NCBI GenBank assembly: GCA_017417105.1
Contig: JAFPZU010000121.1
Location: 1 to 44,091 of the forward strand
Length of the DNA: 44,091 bases
Direction of reading: 5' to 3'
Origin: Lachnospiraceae bacterium
Lineage (GTDB): Bacteria; Bacillota; Clostridia; Lachnospirales; Lachnospiraceae
The translations under genes were made by a program, and so were the position numbers. The notes beneath the pieces were generated by a model. The model had not been told where the DNA came from. It worked only from the letters and a program-made list of their open reading frames with translations, and searched no databases. Shown piece after piece: positions 16,578-25,360 of the stretch (the first letter of the stretch is position 1; each line of letters starts with the position of its first letter).

Positions 16578-19385
16578 TTACGCCTCTCTTAACACCGTAT
16601 CAAGTACCGCTTTTGCTATGCGGTAAAGTTCGGCGCTTTCTACTCTTTCGCCATCCATGGCTTCCTGATCGCCGGGTATGTCCGTATCCCCGACACTTAG
16701 ATAAGTTTCTTTTCCCGAGACCTTCGAGACCGCCTCCGTCATCGCATCAAGGCGATCTCTCATGAACCCGTCACCTGCTGCCTTAGCACATGATATAGTT
16801 CCCCGAACCCCGGTCGTCATCCGGAACCTGCCGTGTACAGCACCGAATTCTCCGGTCTCAAAATATATATCGACAGAATTCTCTTTTTCGCCATGCTTAA
16901 TTTTCAAATTGATGTTTATGATCTCTTCCCCGATCTCAGCCGGCAGATTATACTCTTCGGTATCTGCCAGAGCTTTTTTGATGGAAAGAACCCTGTCTTT
17001 TGACTGAAGTGCCCTGATATCAAGGGTTTCGCCCTCAAATGCGCCTATGAGTTCAGCCTTTACCATCTCATCATAGGATTCCTTTATCTTTTCGGCTTCA
17101 CCCTCACCAAGGCTTTTAAGAACCTTTTCTCCGGCTTTTTTCATCCTGTCACGGGTTTTGGGGGCAGCGTTTTCATACAGCTCCTTAGCAAACCGGTTTC
17201 CGCCCTCATACAAAAGCTGCTCATACGCCGTGATATTGGCTGCGCTTATGGGTACATCCGCCGCCGAAAGAGATCTCAAAAGCTCTTCTTCAGCTTTTGC
17301 CGCCCCGGCAAATTTTCGGGCTTCCTCTTCATAGTACTTATCCTCTGCCCCGTCATCCGGAGTGAAGGCAGCCCTTATCATCTCATCAATCCTGCTCCCC
17401 TCCCCGGTAACTAAGGAATCAAGGCCGCCAAAATTCTCATCGATATAATGATCAACATGAGCCTTCGCTCCCGTGCGTACCGCAGAAAGCAGGTTTGAAA
17501 AGTTAAGCTCTGCTCCGCTTGCAATAAGGGCTCCCACCGCTCTGTGATCTCCTGAATTAATGGCGTTTACCAGTCTGTATATCCCTATATAGGACGCCGC
17601 TTCTTCTTCGGTGATATTTCCGCTGTTTCTTTCGGATACGAGGTATTTCGCAAAATCCTCCGCGGGCCTTCCTTCCTCATCCACGTAATCTGAAAGCCTT
17701 TCGTTCAGCTCCTCCACCGATACCTCAAGGGGATTGACATTTTCCTTTATAAGCTTAAGGACTCTCCCCGGTGTGAGCTTATCCAGCACATCGGTAAGAT
17801 TACGGTCTGCATCACCTATCCTTTCGATATTTTCCGCCGTCACTTCAATGTGGGAATAAGATGCGATCCTGACCGCTCTTTCGTTCTCTGGAGTATGCTC
17901 TGCTCCTATGCCTTTCAGGATTTCATCAAAATCGGTATTTGCAAAGGCTTTTCTTATATTATCCCCAAGGTCAGCCCTGACCTCCGTTCCCACCGCTTCA
18001 TAAGTGGATGCAAGCCGTTCAAAATCCTTAGTCAGGATCCCGGCCTTTTCATGGATGGCCGTAAGATTTACAGGCCCTTCACCCTGTAGAGAGGAAATCT
18101 GTTCCTGTCCCTTAAGATCCCTGAGCCTTGAAAAATGATCCAGAACATCCCGATCTCCCAAAAGAGCCGCAGGAGCGCTCAAAATGTCCCGCTTTACCGA
18201 GAGGGTTTCTTCCAGAAGATCAAATATTTCTTTTTCCCTGGTCTTTAAGGATTCCACATCTCTTTCAAGGTAGCCTGTGTCTATGCTGAAATCCTTGTCC
18301 AGATTCTTAAGGTTCACGTCCGATGTCATTAAAAGAGCTGCTTCTTTGGTTATCCGCTCCGCTTTTATATTTTTATAGTCCAGGATAAGATAAGCGTCTT
18401 TTGCGGTCTTTCCTGAAGCCAGCGCCTCCGTGATCTCTTTTTTTGAGGGACGAAGATCGATACTTTTTGTATCCTCATATATCCTGAGACTTTCAGCCGT
18501 CAGGGGAACTCCTGCTTCAACCATGTCAAGAGCATCCCTTTTTATTTCAGGATCCGCTTCATATCCGGCTTTTTCTATAAGGCCTTCTATCTGCTTTTCA
18601 AAACCCGGATCCGATTCCGCGGACTTTTCGGATCCTGCAGCTCTTCCCACGTATCCGGTATCATCGGCAAGATATTTTGCGCTTCCCTGGGGGAAAGCCC
18701 TGCCGCTTGAATACTCTGCCATAAAAATGTTTTCTATGGTAGGCTCCATCCCAAGAGATGCAAGGAAAAGTCTGGCACTGTCGGAAAGTTCCTTAAGCTC
18801 CGCTGCCATGCCAAGAGCCTCCTTTACAGAGGCTATATTGTCCTTTGTTGCAGGAAGATCATAAGAGCGCAGGGTATCTGCAATACTCTCCTCAGTCTCA
18901 CCGGCATCAAAGTACTGCTCACTTTCCGATACAAGGTCTGCCGAGCTTACCATGCGTCCCGTAACCTCTGAAACCTTGTCTGCGGATACCGTGTCGGTAT
19001 AGCCCGCAACATTAACACCTGCCTCGGCAAGCTTTATCTTCATCCTGTCAAGGGAGTTTACGGCATCCTCCGGATCAAGCTCCGCCATGTTGTAGCCTTC
19101 CTCGGAGAGCTTTTTTGCATCCTGAGGCGACATGGTCTGGGCAACGATAAGCATCTGATCCATCTGGGTTTCAACCCCCAAAAGATCTGACTGCTCCGCC
19201 TGATCCAATGCGCTCTTTTTTCCGGATCTTTCTCTTGAAAAGATATTGTCTTCGGAATGCCCGAACATGATACCGTCTGCCGGTACGCCTGAAGTGGTCT
19301 TTGAAGGACCGCTTTTTACGGTCGCTGCGGTGACCTGCGATTCTTCGATGTTATTTCTCTGCAGCGTATTAAAATCTATTCTCAT
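16578..19385 (-). CDS. Large flagellar-locus protein, DUF6240-like
   Basis: 935 residues from ATG at 19385; a TTG at 19421 would add 12 residues but overlaps the promoter. No signal peptide or membrane segment is seen. The chain is acidic and helical with a recurring motif of Pro/Val-Thr/Ser-x-Glu/Asp-Asn-Ile/Leu: LPATKDNI, MEPTIENI, VPLTAESL, IEVTAENI and VPISAANI. This matches my memory of DUF6240 proteins found with Lachnospiraceae flagellar genes. The last 150 residues (ININLKIKHGEKENSVDIYF and GAVHGRFRMTTGVRGTISC) resemble a FliK-like hook-length-control C-terminal domain. The role may be hook length control or export substrate specificity; that is inference. Confidence 0.75.
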   Translation of the reverse strand: MRIDFNTLQRNNIEESQVTAATVKSGPSKTTSGVPADGIMFGHSEDNIFSRERSGKKSALDQAEQSDLLGVETQMDQMLIVAQTMSPQDAKKLSEEGYNMAELDPEDAVNSLDRMKIKLAEAGVNVAGYTDTVSADKVSEVTGRMVSSADLVSESEQYFDAGETEESIADTLRSYDLPATKDNIASVKEALGMAAELKELSDSARLFLASLGMEPTIENIFMAEYSSGRAFPQGSAKYLADDTGYVGRAAGSEKSAESDPGFEKQIEGLIEKAGYEADPEIKRDALDMVEAGVPLTAESLRIYEDTKSIDLRPSKKEITEALASGKTAKDAYLILDYKNIKAERITKEAALLMTSDVNLKNLDKDFSIDTGYLERDVESLKTREKEIFDLLEETLSVKRDILSAPAALLGDRDVLDHFSRLRDLKGQEQISSLQGEGPVNLTAIHEKAGILTKDFERLASTYEAVGTEVRADLGDNIRKAFANTDFDEILKGIGAEHTPENERAVRIASYSHIEVTAENIERIGDADRNLTDVLDKLTPGRVLKLIKENVNPLEVSVEELNERLSDYVDEEGRPAEDFAKYLVSERNSGNITEEEAASYIGIYRLVNAINSGDHRAVGALIASGAELNFSNLLSAVRTGAKAHVDHYIDENFGGLDSLVTGEGSRIDEMIRAAFTPDDGAEDKYYEEEARKFAGAAKAEEELLRSLSAADVPISAANITAYEQLLYEGGNRFAKELYENAAPKTRDRMKKAGEKVLKSLGEGEAEKIKESYDEMVKAELIGAFEGETLDIRALQSKDRVLSIKKALADTEEYNLPAEIGEEIININLKIKHGEKENSVDIYFETGEFGAVHGRFRMTTGVRGTISCAKAAGDGFMRDRLDAMTEAVSKVSGKETYLSVGDTDIPGDQEAMDGERVESAELYRIAKAVLDTVLREA

Positions 19386-19391
19386 GCTTTT

Positions 19392-19421
19392 ATTATACTC
19401 GCGACCAAAATTAACTGCCAA
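19392..19421 (-). promoter_or_regulatory. Strong promoter abutting the DUF6240-like gene
   Basis: On the minus strand TTGGCA (19416-19421), an 18-base spacer and a perfect TATAAT (19392-19397) are followed after only 6 bases by the ATG at 19385. Transcription would begin at or next to the start codon, so the mRNA may be leaderless. Confidence 0.6.
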
Positions 19422-19448
19422 TTTAAGAATCTGTTCCGCGGTATATGC

Positions 19449-19491
19449 GGTTAACCTGAATTCGTGCCTTCGGCACTCATTAACGTTAACC
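19449..19491. repeat. Nested inverted repeat upstream of the flagellar promoter
   Basis: GGTTAAC at 19449-19455 and GTTAACC at 19485-19491 enclose a small hairpin GTGCC-TTC-GGCAC at 19464-19476. It sits between the FGGY kinase terminator and the promoter at 19392-19421. It may be an operator or an extra transcription barrier. Confidence 0.4.
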
Positions 19492-19515
19492 TGTATATCG
19501 ACAAATTCCCGGAAT

Positions 19516-19548
19516 AAAAAAAGTCCTCCCGCGAAAATCTCGCGGGAG
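19516..19548 (-). terminator. Rho-independent terminator after the FGGY kinase
   Basis: On the minus strand CTCCCGCGA pairs perfectly with TCGCGGGAG (9 base pairs, 5-base loop), then GGAC and a run of seven T. It ends the kinase, response regulator and sugar kinase operon. Confidence 0.92.
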
Positions 19549-19566
19549 AACCGGTGTTTTTCCTTT

Positions 19567-21159
19567 TTAACCTTTGATTGCGTCTATGGCAGCCCTTTCT
19601 ATGGGAAGGCCGGCCTTGTACATTGCAAGCCACTTATCAAAGCCCTCCACATCCTTCGCATCAGGCGCAGTCGTTACGATCTTCGCATCTGCAAAGACTT
19701 TCTTGGAAAGGAAGTCATCAAGAGTCTCGCCGTCAGCCTTACTTATCATATAAGCCGCATGTATGGCCTGTCCCCAGGGACCGCCTTCTCCTGCCGTAGC
19801 CATTGTCGATACGGGGATATTAAGGGCTGCAGCCATAACCCTGGCTGCGCTCTCTCCGGAATTAAACCAGCCGCCATGTCCCGTTATCCGGTCAACCTCC
19901 ACATTCTCCTTGCGGATAAGGATATCCATTCCTATTTTCAAAGCTCCCATGGCGGAATAAAGTATGGATCTCATGAGATTTGAAAGATTAAACTTTGCAT
20001 CCGGTGTACGCACAAGAAGAGGTCTTCCTTCCTCCATGCCGGTCACGGGCTCACCCGAGAAATAGTTATAGGAAAGCACGCCGGCGCAGTCGGGATCCTC
20101 CGTAAGGGCTTTGTCAAAAAGCGCGGTGTAAAGATCGTCGGGTGCTTTGGCTCCGCTAAGCTCAAGAACCTCTTTGAATATATTCACCCAGTAATTAAGA
20201 TCCGAGGTGCAGTTATTCACATGAGCCATGGCAACAGGCTTTCCGGAAGGAGTCGTTACCATATCGAGCTCCTGATAAACCTTTGACAAAGGCTTTTCCA
20301 GAACTATCATGGCAAAACAGCTGGTACCTGCCGACACATTACCTGTACGAACCGCAACCGAATTTGTTGCCGTCATGCCGGTTCCGGCGTCTCCCTCGGG
20401 AGGACACATAGGTATGCCTGCTTTAAGATCACCGTCTTTATCAAGTTTTTTCGCTCCCTCCTCCGTAAGGGTTCCCGCCTTGTCTCCGGCCACAAGAACC
20501 TTGGGAAGGATATCCCTGATCTTCCATGGGTAATTGCATCCTTTTACCGCCTCGTCAAATTTATCAAGCCTCGCCTGATCATAGTCGTTTATAGAGGAAT
20601 CTATCGGGAACATTCCCGAGGCTTCGCCGACTCCCGCTACCTTCTCTCCGGTAAGCTGCCAATGGATATATTCTGCAAGAGTCAGCAGTGTTTTGATATC
20701 CTTTACGTGCTCGTCCTTATTCAGCACACACTGATAAAGGTGGGCTATTGACCATCTCTGGGGTATATTGAAATCAAGGAGATCCGTCAGCTTGTCAGCC
20801 GCCTCTCCCGTTATCGTATTTCTCCAGGTTCTGAAGGGTACCATAAGCTCGTCCTTATCGTTAAATACCATATAGCCGTGCATCATGGCCGATATTCCTA
20901 TGGCGCCTGTTGTGGTAAGCGTCACCCCGTATTTTTCCTTTACGTCTTTTTTAAGACCCGCATAGCAGTCCTGAACACCTCCCCAGATATCATCCAGGCT
21001 GTATGTCCAGATGCCGTTTTCCAATCTGTTTTCCCAGCCGTGTTTTCCCGATGCCAGCACCTTGAAATCCTCTCCTATGAGCACCGCCTTTATGTTCGTG
21101 GATCCGAACTCAATGCCCAGCGTGGTCTTTCCGGCTTCGATAGCTTCCTTTGCTCCCAT
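19567..21159 (-). CDS. FGGY-family carbohydrate kinase (xylulokinase/ribulokinase-like)
   Basis: 530 residues. It starts with the ASKHA phosphate-1 loop in [16 protein letters not shown] and has [13 protein letters not shown], the adenosine-side [14 protein letters not shown] and the phosphate-2 region [20 protein letters not shown] with SVATAGEGG-like [15 protein letters not shown]. The sugar is not decidable; xylulose and L-ribulose are likely given araD and transketolase elsewhere in the window. AAGGAGG lies about 10 bases before the ATG. It follows the response regulator by 42 bases and ends at a strong terminator, so sugar-kinase expression may be linked to the adjacent phosphorelay. Confidence 0.85.
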   Translation of the reverse strand: MGAKEAIEAGKTTLGIEFGSTNIKAVLIGEDFKVLASGKHGWENRLENGIWTYSLDDIWGGVQDCYAGLKKDVKEKYGVTLTTTGAIGISAMMHGYMVFNDKDELMVPFRTWRNTITGEAADKLTDLLDFNIPQRWSIAHLYQCVLNKDEHVKDIKTLLTLAEYIHWQLTGEKVAGVGEASGMFPIDSSINDYDQARLDKFDEAVKGCNYPWKIRDILPKVLVAGDKAGTLTEEGAKKLDKDGDLKAGIPMCPPEGDAGTGMTATNSVAVRTGNVSAGTSCFAMIVLEKPLSKVYQELDMVTTPSGKPVAMAHVNNCTSDLNYWVNIFKEVLELSGAKAPDDLYTALFDKALTEDPDCAGVLSYNYFSGEPVTGMEEGRPLLVRTPDAKFNLSNLMRSILYSAMGALKIGMDILIRKENVEVDRITGHGGWFNSGESAARVMAAALNIPVSTMATAGEGGPWGQAIHAAYMISKADGETLDDFLSKKVFADAKIVTTAPDAKDVEGFDKWLAMYKAGLPIERAAIDAIKG

Positions 21160-21201
21160 GTACCCTTTACCTCCTTAAAAATGTTTAAAACAATTACAGC
21201 C

Positions 21202-21960
21202 TTAACGGCTCTTCTGTCTTATGAAAAAATCCTCCAGGGCTTTCAGTATCTCTCCCGGAGTCATACTCTTTAAAAGATATCCCTCGGGCTTCAGTTTAAG
21301 AACCTCCATAACCGACTCCCTGTCTCCTTTCGAGGTTAAAAATATCACCGGCAGAGAAGCAGTGGACACCTCGGATCTTATCATCTCCAAAACCTTGGCT
21401 CCCGTTACTACCGGCATTTCGTAATCAAGCAGGATAAGATCCGGCTTATTCTTTGCGAGATATGTAATGGCGTTCATTCCGGAATTAACCATGGTCACCT
21501 GATAGCTCCCCTCAAGCCACCCCTTTATCGTACGAAGCATCACAGGATCATCGTCCACTACGAGTATCCGCTTTTTCTCTCCCTCCGCCTCTATGATCTC
21601 GCTGGCTTCGTTCATGGCTCCCACCAGCTCCTTGACATTCAGCGGTCTCTCAAAGCTCCTTGTTATAAGTGCGTCAGGAATAAAACCCTTTGCCGTCTTT
21701 ATCTCCTCATAGCTTCCGACGACAAAAAGCCTCGCCTCGTTTTCCGTTATCTTATCCTTCAGAAAGGTAAGTCCTTCCCCGACTTTCTCTACATAGTCCC
21801 CAAGATAAAGCAGGACTATGGGCTTTGCCGGGATCCGGGTCAGTTCATTGACATAGGGTGAGCAAAAAGATACGTCAAAGCCCGAACCTTTAAGATTATC
21901 CTTTATGGCATTTGTCATGAAGCTTTCCCTGTCGCTTATAAGAAGTATCTCTTTTTCCAT
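21202..21960 (-). CDS. Response regulator with two receiver domains, the first degenerate
   Basis: 252 residues with no output domain. Residues 1-115 have the receiver fold pattern (ILLISDRESFM, IVLLYLGDY) but lack an aspartate at the phosphorylation position, so it is a pseudo-receiver. Residues 131-250 form a full receiver: RILVVDDDPVM with Asp136-Asp137, phospho-acceptor Asp179 in LILLDYEMP, Thr209 and Lys211. It starts 9 bases after the hybrid kinase and is probably its phosphorelay partner, ending in protein-protein output, not DNA binding. Confidence 0.85.
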   Translation of the reverse strand: MEKEILLISDRESFMTNAIKDNLKGSGFDVSFCSPYVNELTRIPAKPIVLLYLGDYVEKVGEGLTFLKDKITENEARLFVVGSYEEIKTAKGFIPDALITRSFERPLNVKELVGAMNEASEIIEAEGEKKRILVVDDDPVMLRTIKGWLEGSYQVTMVNSGMNAITYLAKNKPDLILLDYEMPVVTGAKVLEMIRSEVSTASLPVIFLTSKGDRESVMEVLKLKPEGYLLKSMTPGEILKALEDFFIRQKSR

Positions 21961-21969
21961 GAATAGTCC

Positions 21970-24900
21970 TCAGATTGATTTAAGTATCTCAAGTATAGCA
22001 TCTCTGTCCACATTTCGTACTGCTTTTTTTAATTCTTCCATCTGTGCCTGTCTGTCTTCCGGTATGGCGTATGCTCCAATCATCCCCATGGCGGAATCCA
22101 CTGAATCCATATCAAAAGCCTCGGCAAATTCCCGAATTCCGAGAAGTATCTCCTTAAGCTCATCCTCAGGTATCAGCGGAAGGTCTTCTTTCTGCTCTTT
22201 TTCACTGCCTGCTGCAATGGGCGCAAGCTTATCGACATAGCTTCTGTAAAGCGTTAAGAGTCCGGGGGTCTCCTTTTCCATCTTTGTAAGGGCATAGGAT
22301 GCGCCCTCCATATCTCCTGAAGCTATGGCTTTTTGATAGGCGTTACCGGTATTTTCCATTTCAAGGGCAAGAGAGGACAGCTCTTCTGCCCCTATAAGCC
22401 TTGCGGATGATTTGAGGGCGTGGACGTGGACGGTATAATTTTTTATGTCGAGCCCCGCAAGTTCGCCCTCTATCTCCTTTGCGGAATCACCTATCCGGTC
22501 CCTGAAGCCTTTCATCACATCCACAAGCGTTTCCGGATCTCCGGAGTATTTAATGCCCGCTTCAACGTTGATGCCTGAAATGCCGTCCGGTATGGAGGCT
22601 GACATCCCGGTGTCATCTGCCACGCCGGGATCTTTTGTATCTTCCGGGGTTCTCTCTTCTATCTTTTCTTCCGGCAGATACTCCGTAAGGGATTTTTTAA
22701 GGGTAAGGTAACTGACCGGCTTTGTCATATAGTCCGTAAAGCCCTCTGCCATATACATCTCGCGGCTTCCCGATACGGCATTTGCCGTAAGCACTATAAC
22801 GGGAACATCGGTGTTTATGTTCTCCGGAAGCTCCTTCATCCTGTGAAGGGTCTCTATCCCGTCCATCTCGGGCATCATGTGATCAAGATAGATGATATCG
22901 TATCTGTTCTCTTTTACAAGCTCTAAAGTACGTTTCCCGGAGTCTGCAGTGTCTATTAGTATCCCGGTTCTCTTTAAGAGTCTTGTGACAACCAGAAGAT
23001 TGTTCTCCGTATCATCCGTTACCAGGATCCGGGCTTTCGGGGCAAAGAAGGTATCGTTCTTATTCCCCGGGTCCGAAGTGGGAATATATCTCTTAAAGGC
23101 TTCCGTAAGGTCTCCTATCTCCTCCCACTTTATGACCTGCTGTCTTAAGGAGAAGTGGAAGTTCGAGCCTTTCTCATACTCTGATTCGACCTCAAGAGAC
23201 GAATCCATGTTTTCAAGAAGCTGCTTTGTGATGGACATTCCAAGTCCGGTGCCCTTTACGGCTTTATTCCTTACCTGGTCGAGTCTGTCAAAGGCCGAGA
23301 AAAGCTTTTCCATATCTTCTTCTTTTATGCCTATGCCGGTATCCTTCACGGAAACGTTAAGCATTATGGCATCCTCATCCGCCTTTTCATAGCCTATATT
23401 CAGGGTACAGCCTCCCTCTTCGGTATACTTTACCGCATTTGAGAGTATATTTGTGATGCACTGCTTGATCCTTATCTCGTCACCGAAAAGGAGATGGGGG
23501 ATCTTCGGATCCACATGAACATCAAAGGATAAGCCCTTGTCGTTCGCTAAGGACATGGTCATGCTGACAACGTCGTTTATCGTTGAGGTCAGCTCGTACT
23601 GAACCGGCACTATGTCCATCTTGCCGGCCTCTATCTTTGAAAAATCAAGGATGTCGTTTATAAGAGCCAAAAGGGTCTTGCCGGCGCTCTGGATATCCCT
23701 GGCGTATTTACCTATCTCCGGATCTTTGTTTTCCATCAGGATCATTTCATCAAAGCCCAGAACCGCATTGATGGGTGTTCTTATCTCATGGCTCATGGAG
23801 GAAAGGAAGGCGCTCTTTGCGCTATTGGCTGCCTTTGCAACCTCAAGCTCATTCTTCATCTTATCCTCTTCCCTGAGTCTTTCCAGATATTCCTCGGTAT
23901 CGGCCACCGTTTTTACAAGGGCGTGATACAGCTCCTCGATCTCATCCCTGCTGTGTATCCTTATCTCGGACAGTGCCTCGGAGCCGCTTATTATTCCGTC
24001 ATTTCCGGAAAAGGCAAACCCGTTCATGGTCTCCGACATTTTTCTTATCGGTCTTGCCACGCTGTACTGCATATAAGCATTGGCGAGGGTTGCTATTATA
24101 ACCCCGATCGTGAAGAGGATCATGGAAAGTCTGAACGCAAAAGCGATCGCGGTCTTTTTATTTATACGCTTCTCCCTTTTAGCAGGATTTTTTTCATCAT
24201 TAAATATGCCGTTCCTTGATACGGCATCCACGGTACGTTCTCCGAATACAGCCTTCATCTCGGGAGGTTCGTCCGTACCGTTCGGTTTTTCGGGGGGTGT
24301 TTCCTCTCCCGGAGGCTTTTCGGGAGGTTCCCCGTCAGGAGCATGATTCTCCGATGGGGAACCCCCTCCCGTAATCTCATACATGGTATTTCCAATATCA
24401 CTCTGCAGAAGAGCCTTTGTGTCTATATTAAGAAGGGATACCAGGTGGATCGCAAAGGCCGATGCCGAAAATATCAGCAGGAGAGCCTCTATCATTATTA
24501 CTCTCGTGATGCGGAAGGAAAGTCTTGATGTCTCCTTCTTTCTCTGCTCCTCAAGACCGCCCGCTTCTTTATATACCGGACTTTCATCATCAATATAATA
24601 AATCCCGTTCGGAATATAAACCTTTGCCCTATCCGGCAGAAAACGGAAAACCGCGTAGACCAGAAGGAAGGTTCCAAGGCATTCCGGAAGGGCATATACA
24701 TAGTCCCACAATATGCTTTTTAATATGCTTCCGGATATCTCGCCGATCATTATTATCGCCCAGATCGAGCTTCCGAGCGCTCCCGTGATAGCTGCAATGA
24801 TAACTCCGCAGGACGCGGTCTTCGTAAGACTTTTATAGATCCTGTGTCTTGCAGCAAAGGCCGCAAGGAGAACAGCGATCATGTGAAGTCCCACAACATA

Positions 24901-25131
24901 AAGATTTATGGGATCTATGATAACCTTTGCGATAAGTGATATCAGAACCGCTACTATTCCGGGGAAATTACCACAGAAAGCTCCTGTCATTATAAGAGCC
25001 GAGCTTCCCAGGGCAAAGCCCCCGATCTGGCTTCCAAAGCCCTCGCAGAAAACACTGTTTCCCGCGGCAAATATTGTGAACAAAAGGGTAAAGATGATCC
25101 GGCCCCGTCTTATCTTCTTCGCTTTTTCCAA
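21970..25131 (-). CDS. Membrane hybrid histidine kinase with receiver and Hpt domains
   Basis: 1053 residues. About six N-terminal membrane segments (residues 10-165) may form a LytS-like or related sensor. A further helix at 211-231 and one at 327-350 bracket an extracytoplasmic loop with a Pro/Glu/Lys-rich stretch (about 255-292). Then come HisKA (His448 in SSMSHEIRTP), HATPase (NAVKYT, DTGIGI, GTGLGMS), a receiver (Asp750 in YLDHMMPEMDG) and an Hpt domain (His904 in HALKSSARLIG). This is a complete four-step phosphorelay chain. The start is TTG with AGGGG 7 bases upstream. The signal is unknown. Confidence 0.9.
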   Translation of the reverse strand: MEKAKKIRRGRIIFTLLFTIFAAGNSVFCEGFGSQIGGFALGSSALIMTGAFCGNFPGIVAVLISLIAKVIIDPINLYVVGLHMIAVLLAAFAARHRIYKSLTKTASCGVIIAAITGALGSSIWAIIMIGEISGSILKSILWDYVYALPECLGTFLLVYAVFRFLPDRAKVYIPNGIYYIDDESPVYKEAGGLEEQRKKETSRLSFRITRVIMIEALLLIFSASAFAIHLVSLLNIDTKALLQSDIGNTMYEITGGGSPSENHAPDGEPPEKPPGEETPPEKPNGTDEPPEMKAVFGERTVDAVSRNGIFNDEKNPAKREKRINKKTAIAFAFRLSMILFTIGVIIATLANAYMQYSVARPIRKMSETMNGFAFSGNDGIISGSEALSEIRIHSRDEIEELYHALVKTVADTEEYLERLREEDKMKNELEVAKAANSAKSAFLSSMSHEIRTPINAVLGFDEMILMENKDPEIGKYARDIQSAGKTLLALINDILDFSKIEAGKMDIVPVQYELTSTINDVVSMTMSLANDKGLSFDVHVDPKIPHLLFGDEIRIKQCITNILSNAVKYTEEGGCTLNIGYEKADEDAIMLNVSVKDTGIGIKEEDMEKLFSAFDRLDQVRNKAVKGTGLGMSITKQLLENMDSSLEVESEYEKGSNFHFSLRQQVIKWEEIGDLTEAFKRYIPTSDPGNKNDTFFAPKARILVTDDTENNLLVVTRLLKRTGILIDTADSGKRTLELVKENRYDIIYLDHMMPEMDGIETLHRMKELPENINTDVPVIVLTANAVSGSREMYMAEGFTDYMTKPVSYLTLKKSLTEYLPEEKIEERTPEDTKDPGVADDTGMSASIPDGISGINVEAGIKYSGDPETLVDVMKGFRDRIGDSAKEIEGELAGLDIKNYTVHVHALKSSARLIGAEELSSLALEMENTGNAYQKAIASGDMEGASYALTKMEKETPGLLTLYRSYVDKLAPIAAGSEKEQKEDLPLIPEDELKEILLGIREFAEAFDMDSVDSAMGMIGAYAIPEDRQAQMEELKKAVRNVDRDAILEILKSI

Positions 25132-25161
25132 ATGTACGCCCCTAAATATGCTTTTTCAGAT

Positions 25162-25192
25162 TGAAAGAAAGCCAGCCGGCCAAGTCCGGACT
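25162..25192 (-). terminator. Probable SRP RNA terminator
   Basis: On the minus strand a short GC stem (CCGG/CCGG extended by AG/CT across one bulge) is followed by GGCTTTCTTTC. It lies between the RNA core and the kinase gene at 25131. It is short, so readthrough into the kinase operon is possible. Confidence 0.4.
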
Positions 25193-25194
25193 CG

Positions 25195-25292
25195 TCTCCG
25201 GGTACCCTGCGTCACATGAAAGACACCTCTTAGTGCTGCTTCGTTCCCGACCTGACACGGTTCGTGGGCTCTCATTGCGCAGGACCGGAGAG
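25195..25292 (-). ncRNA. ffs: Signal recognition particle RNA, small bacterial type (4.5S-like)
   Basis: The minus strand contains the conserved domain IV tip: GTGTCAGGTCGGGAACGAAG followed by CAGCACTAAGAGGTGTC, with the apical GGAA-type loop and asymmetric internal loop that bind Ffh. The stem closes with CTCTCCGG pairing CCGGAGA and TCCTGCG pairing CGCAGGG at the two ends, giving a core of about 98 bases. No Alu-domain sequence is evident in the flanks, so this is the small type. A promoter lies just upstream. Ends are set from pairing, so the true 5' end may be a little longer. Confidence 0.92.
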
Positions 25293-25324
25293 TCAACATT
25301 CAAACTCAACCAGCCGACTTCCAT

Positions 25325-25354
25325 ATAATACTATCTACTTTGCTCCTCTTGCAA
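25325..25354 (-). promoter_or_regulatory. Promoter of SRP RNA
   Basis: On the minus strand TTGCAA (25349-25354) and TATTAT (25325-25330) are 18 bases apart. Transcription would start near 25318, about 25 bases before the paired core, so a 5' leader is probably trimmed. The -35 lies just past the ahcY stop codon. Confidence 0.6.
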
Positions 25355-25360
25355 GTGGTT

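Noticed and set aside
25142..25324. 60-residue open frame over the SRP RNA
   Set aside because: The conserved SRP RNA domain explains the sequence; the frame is incidental.
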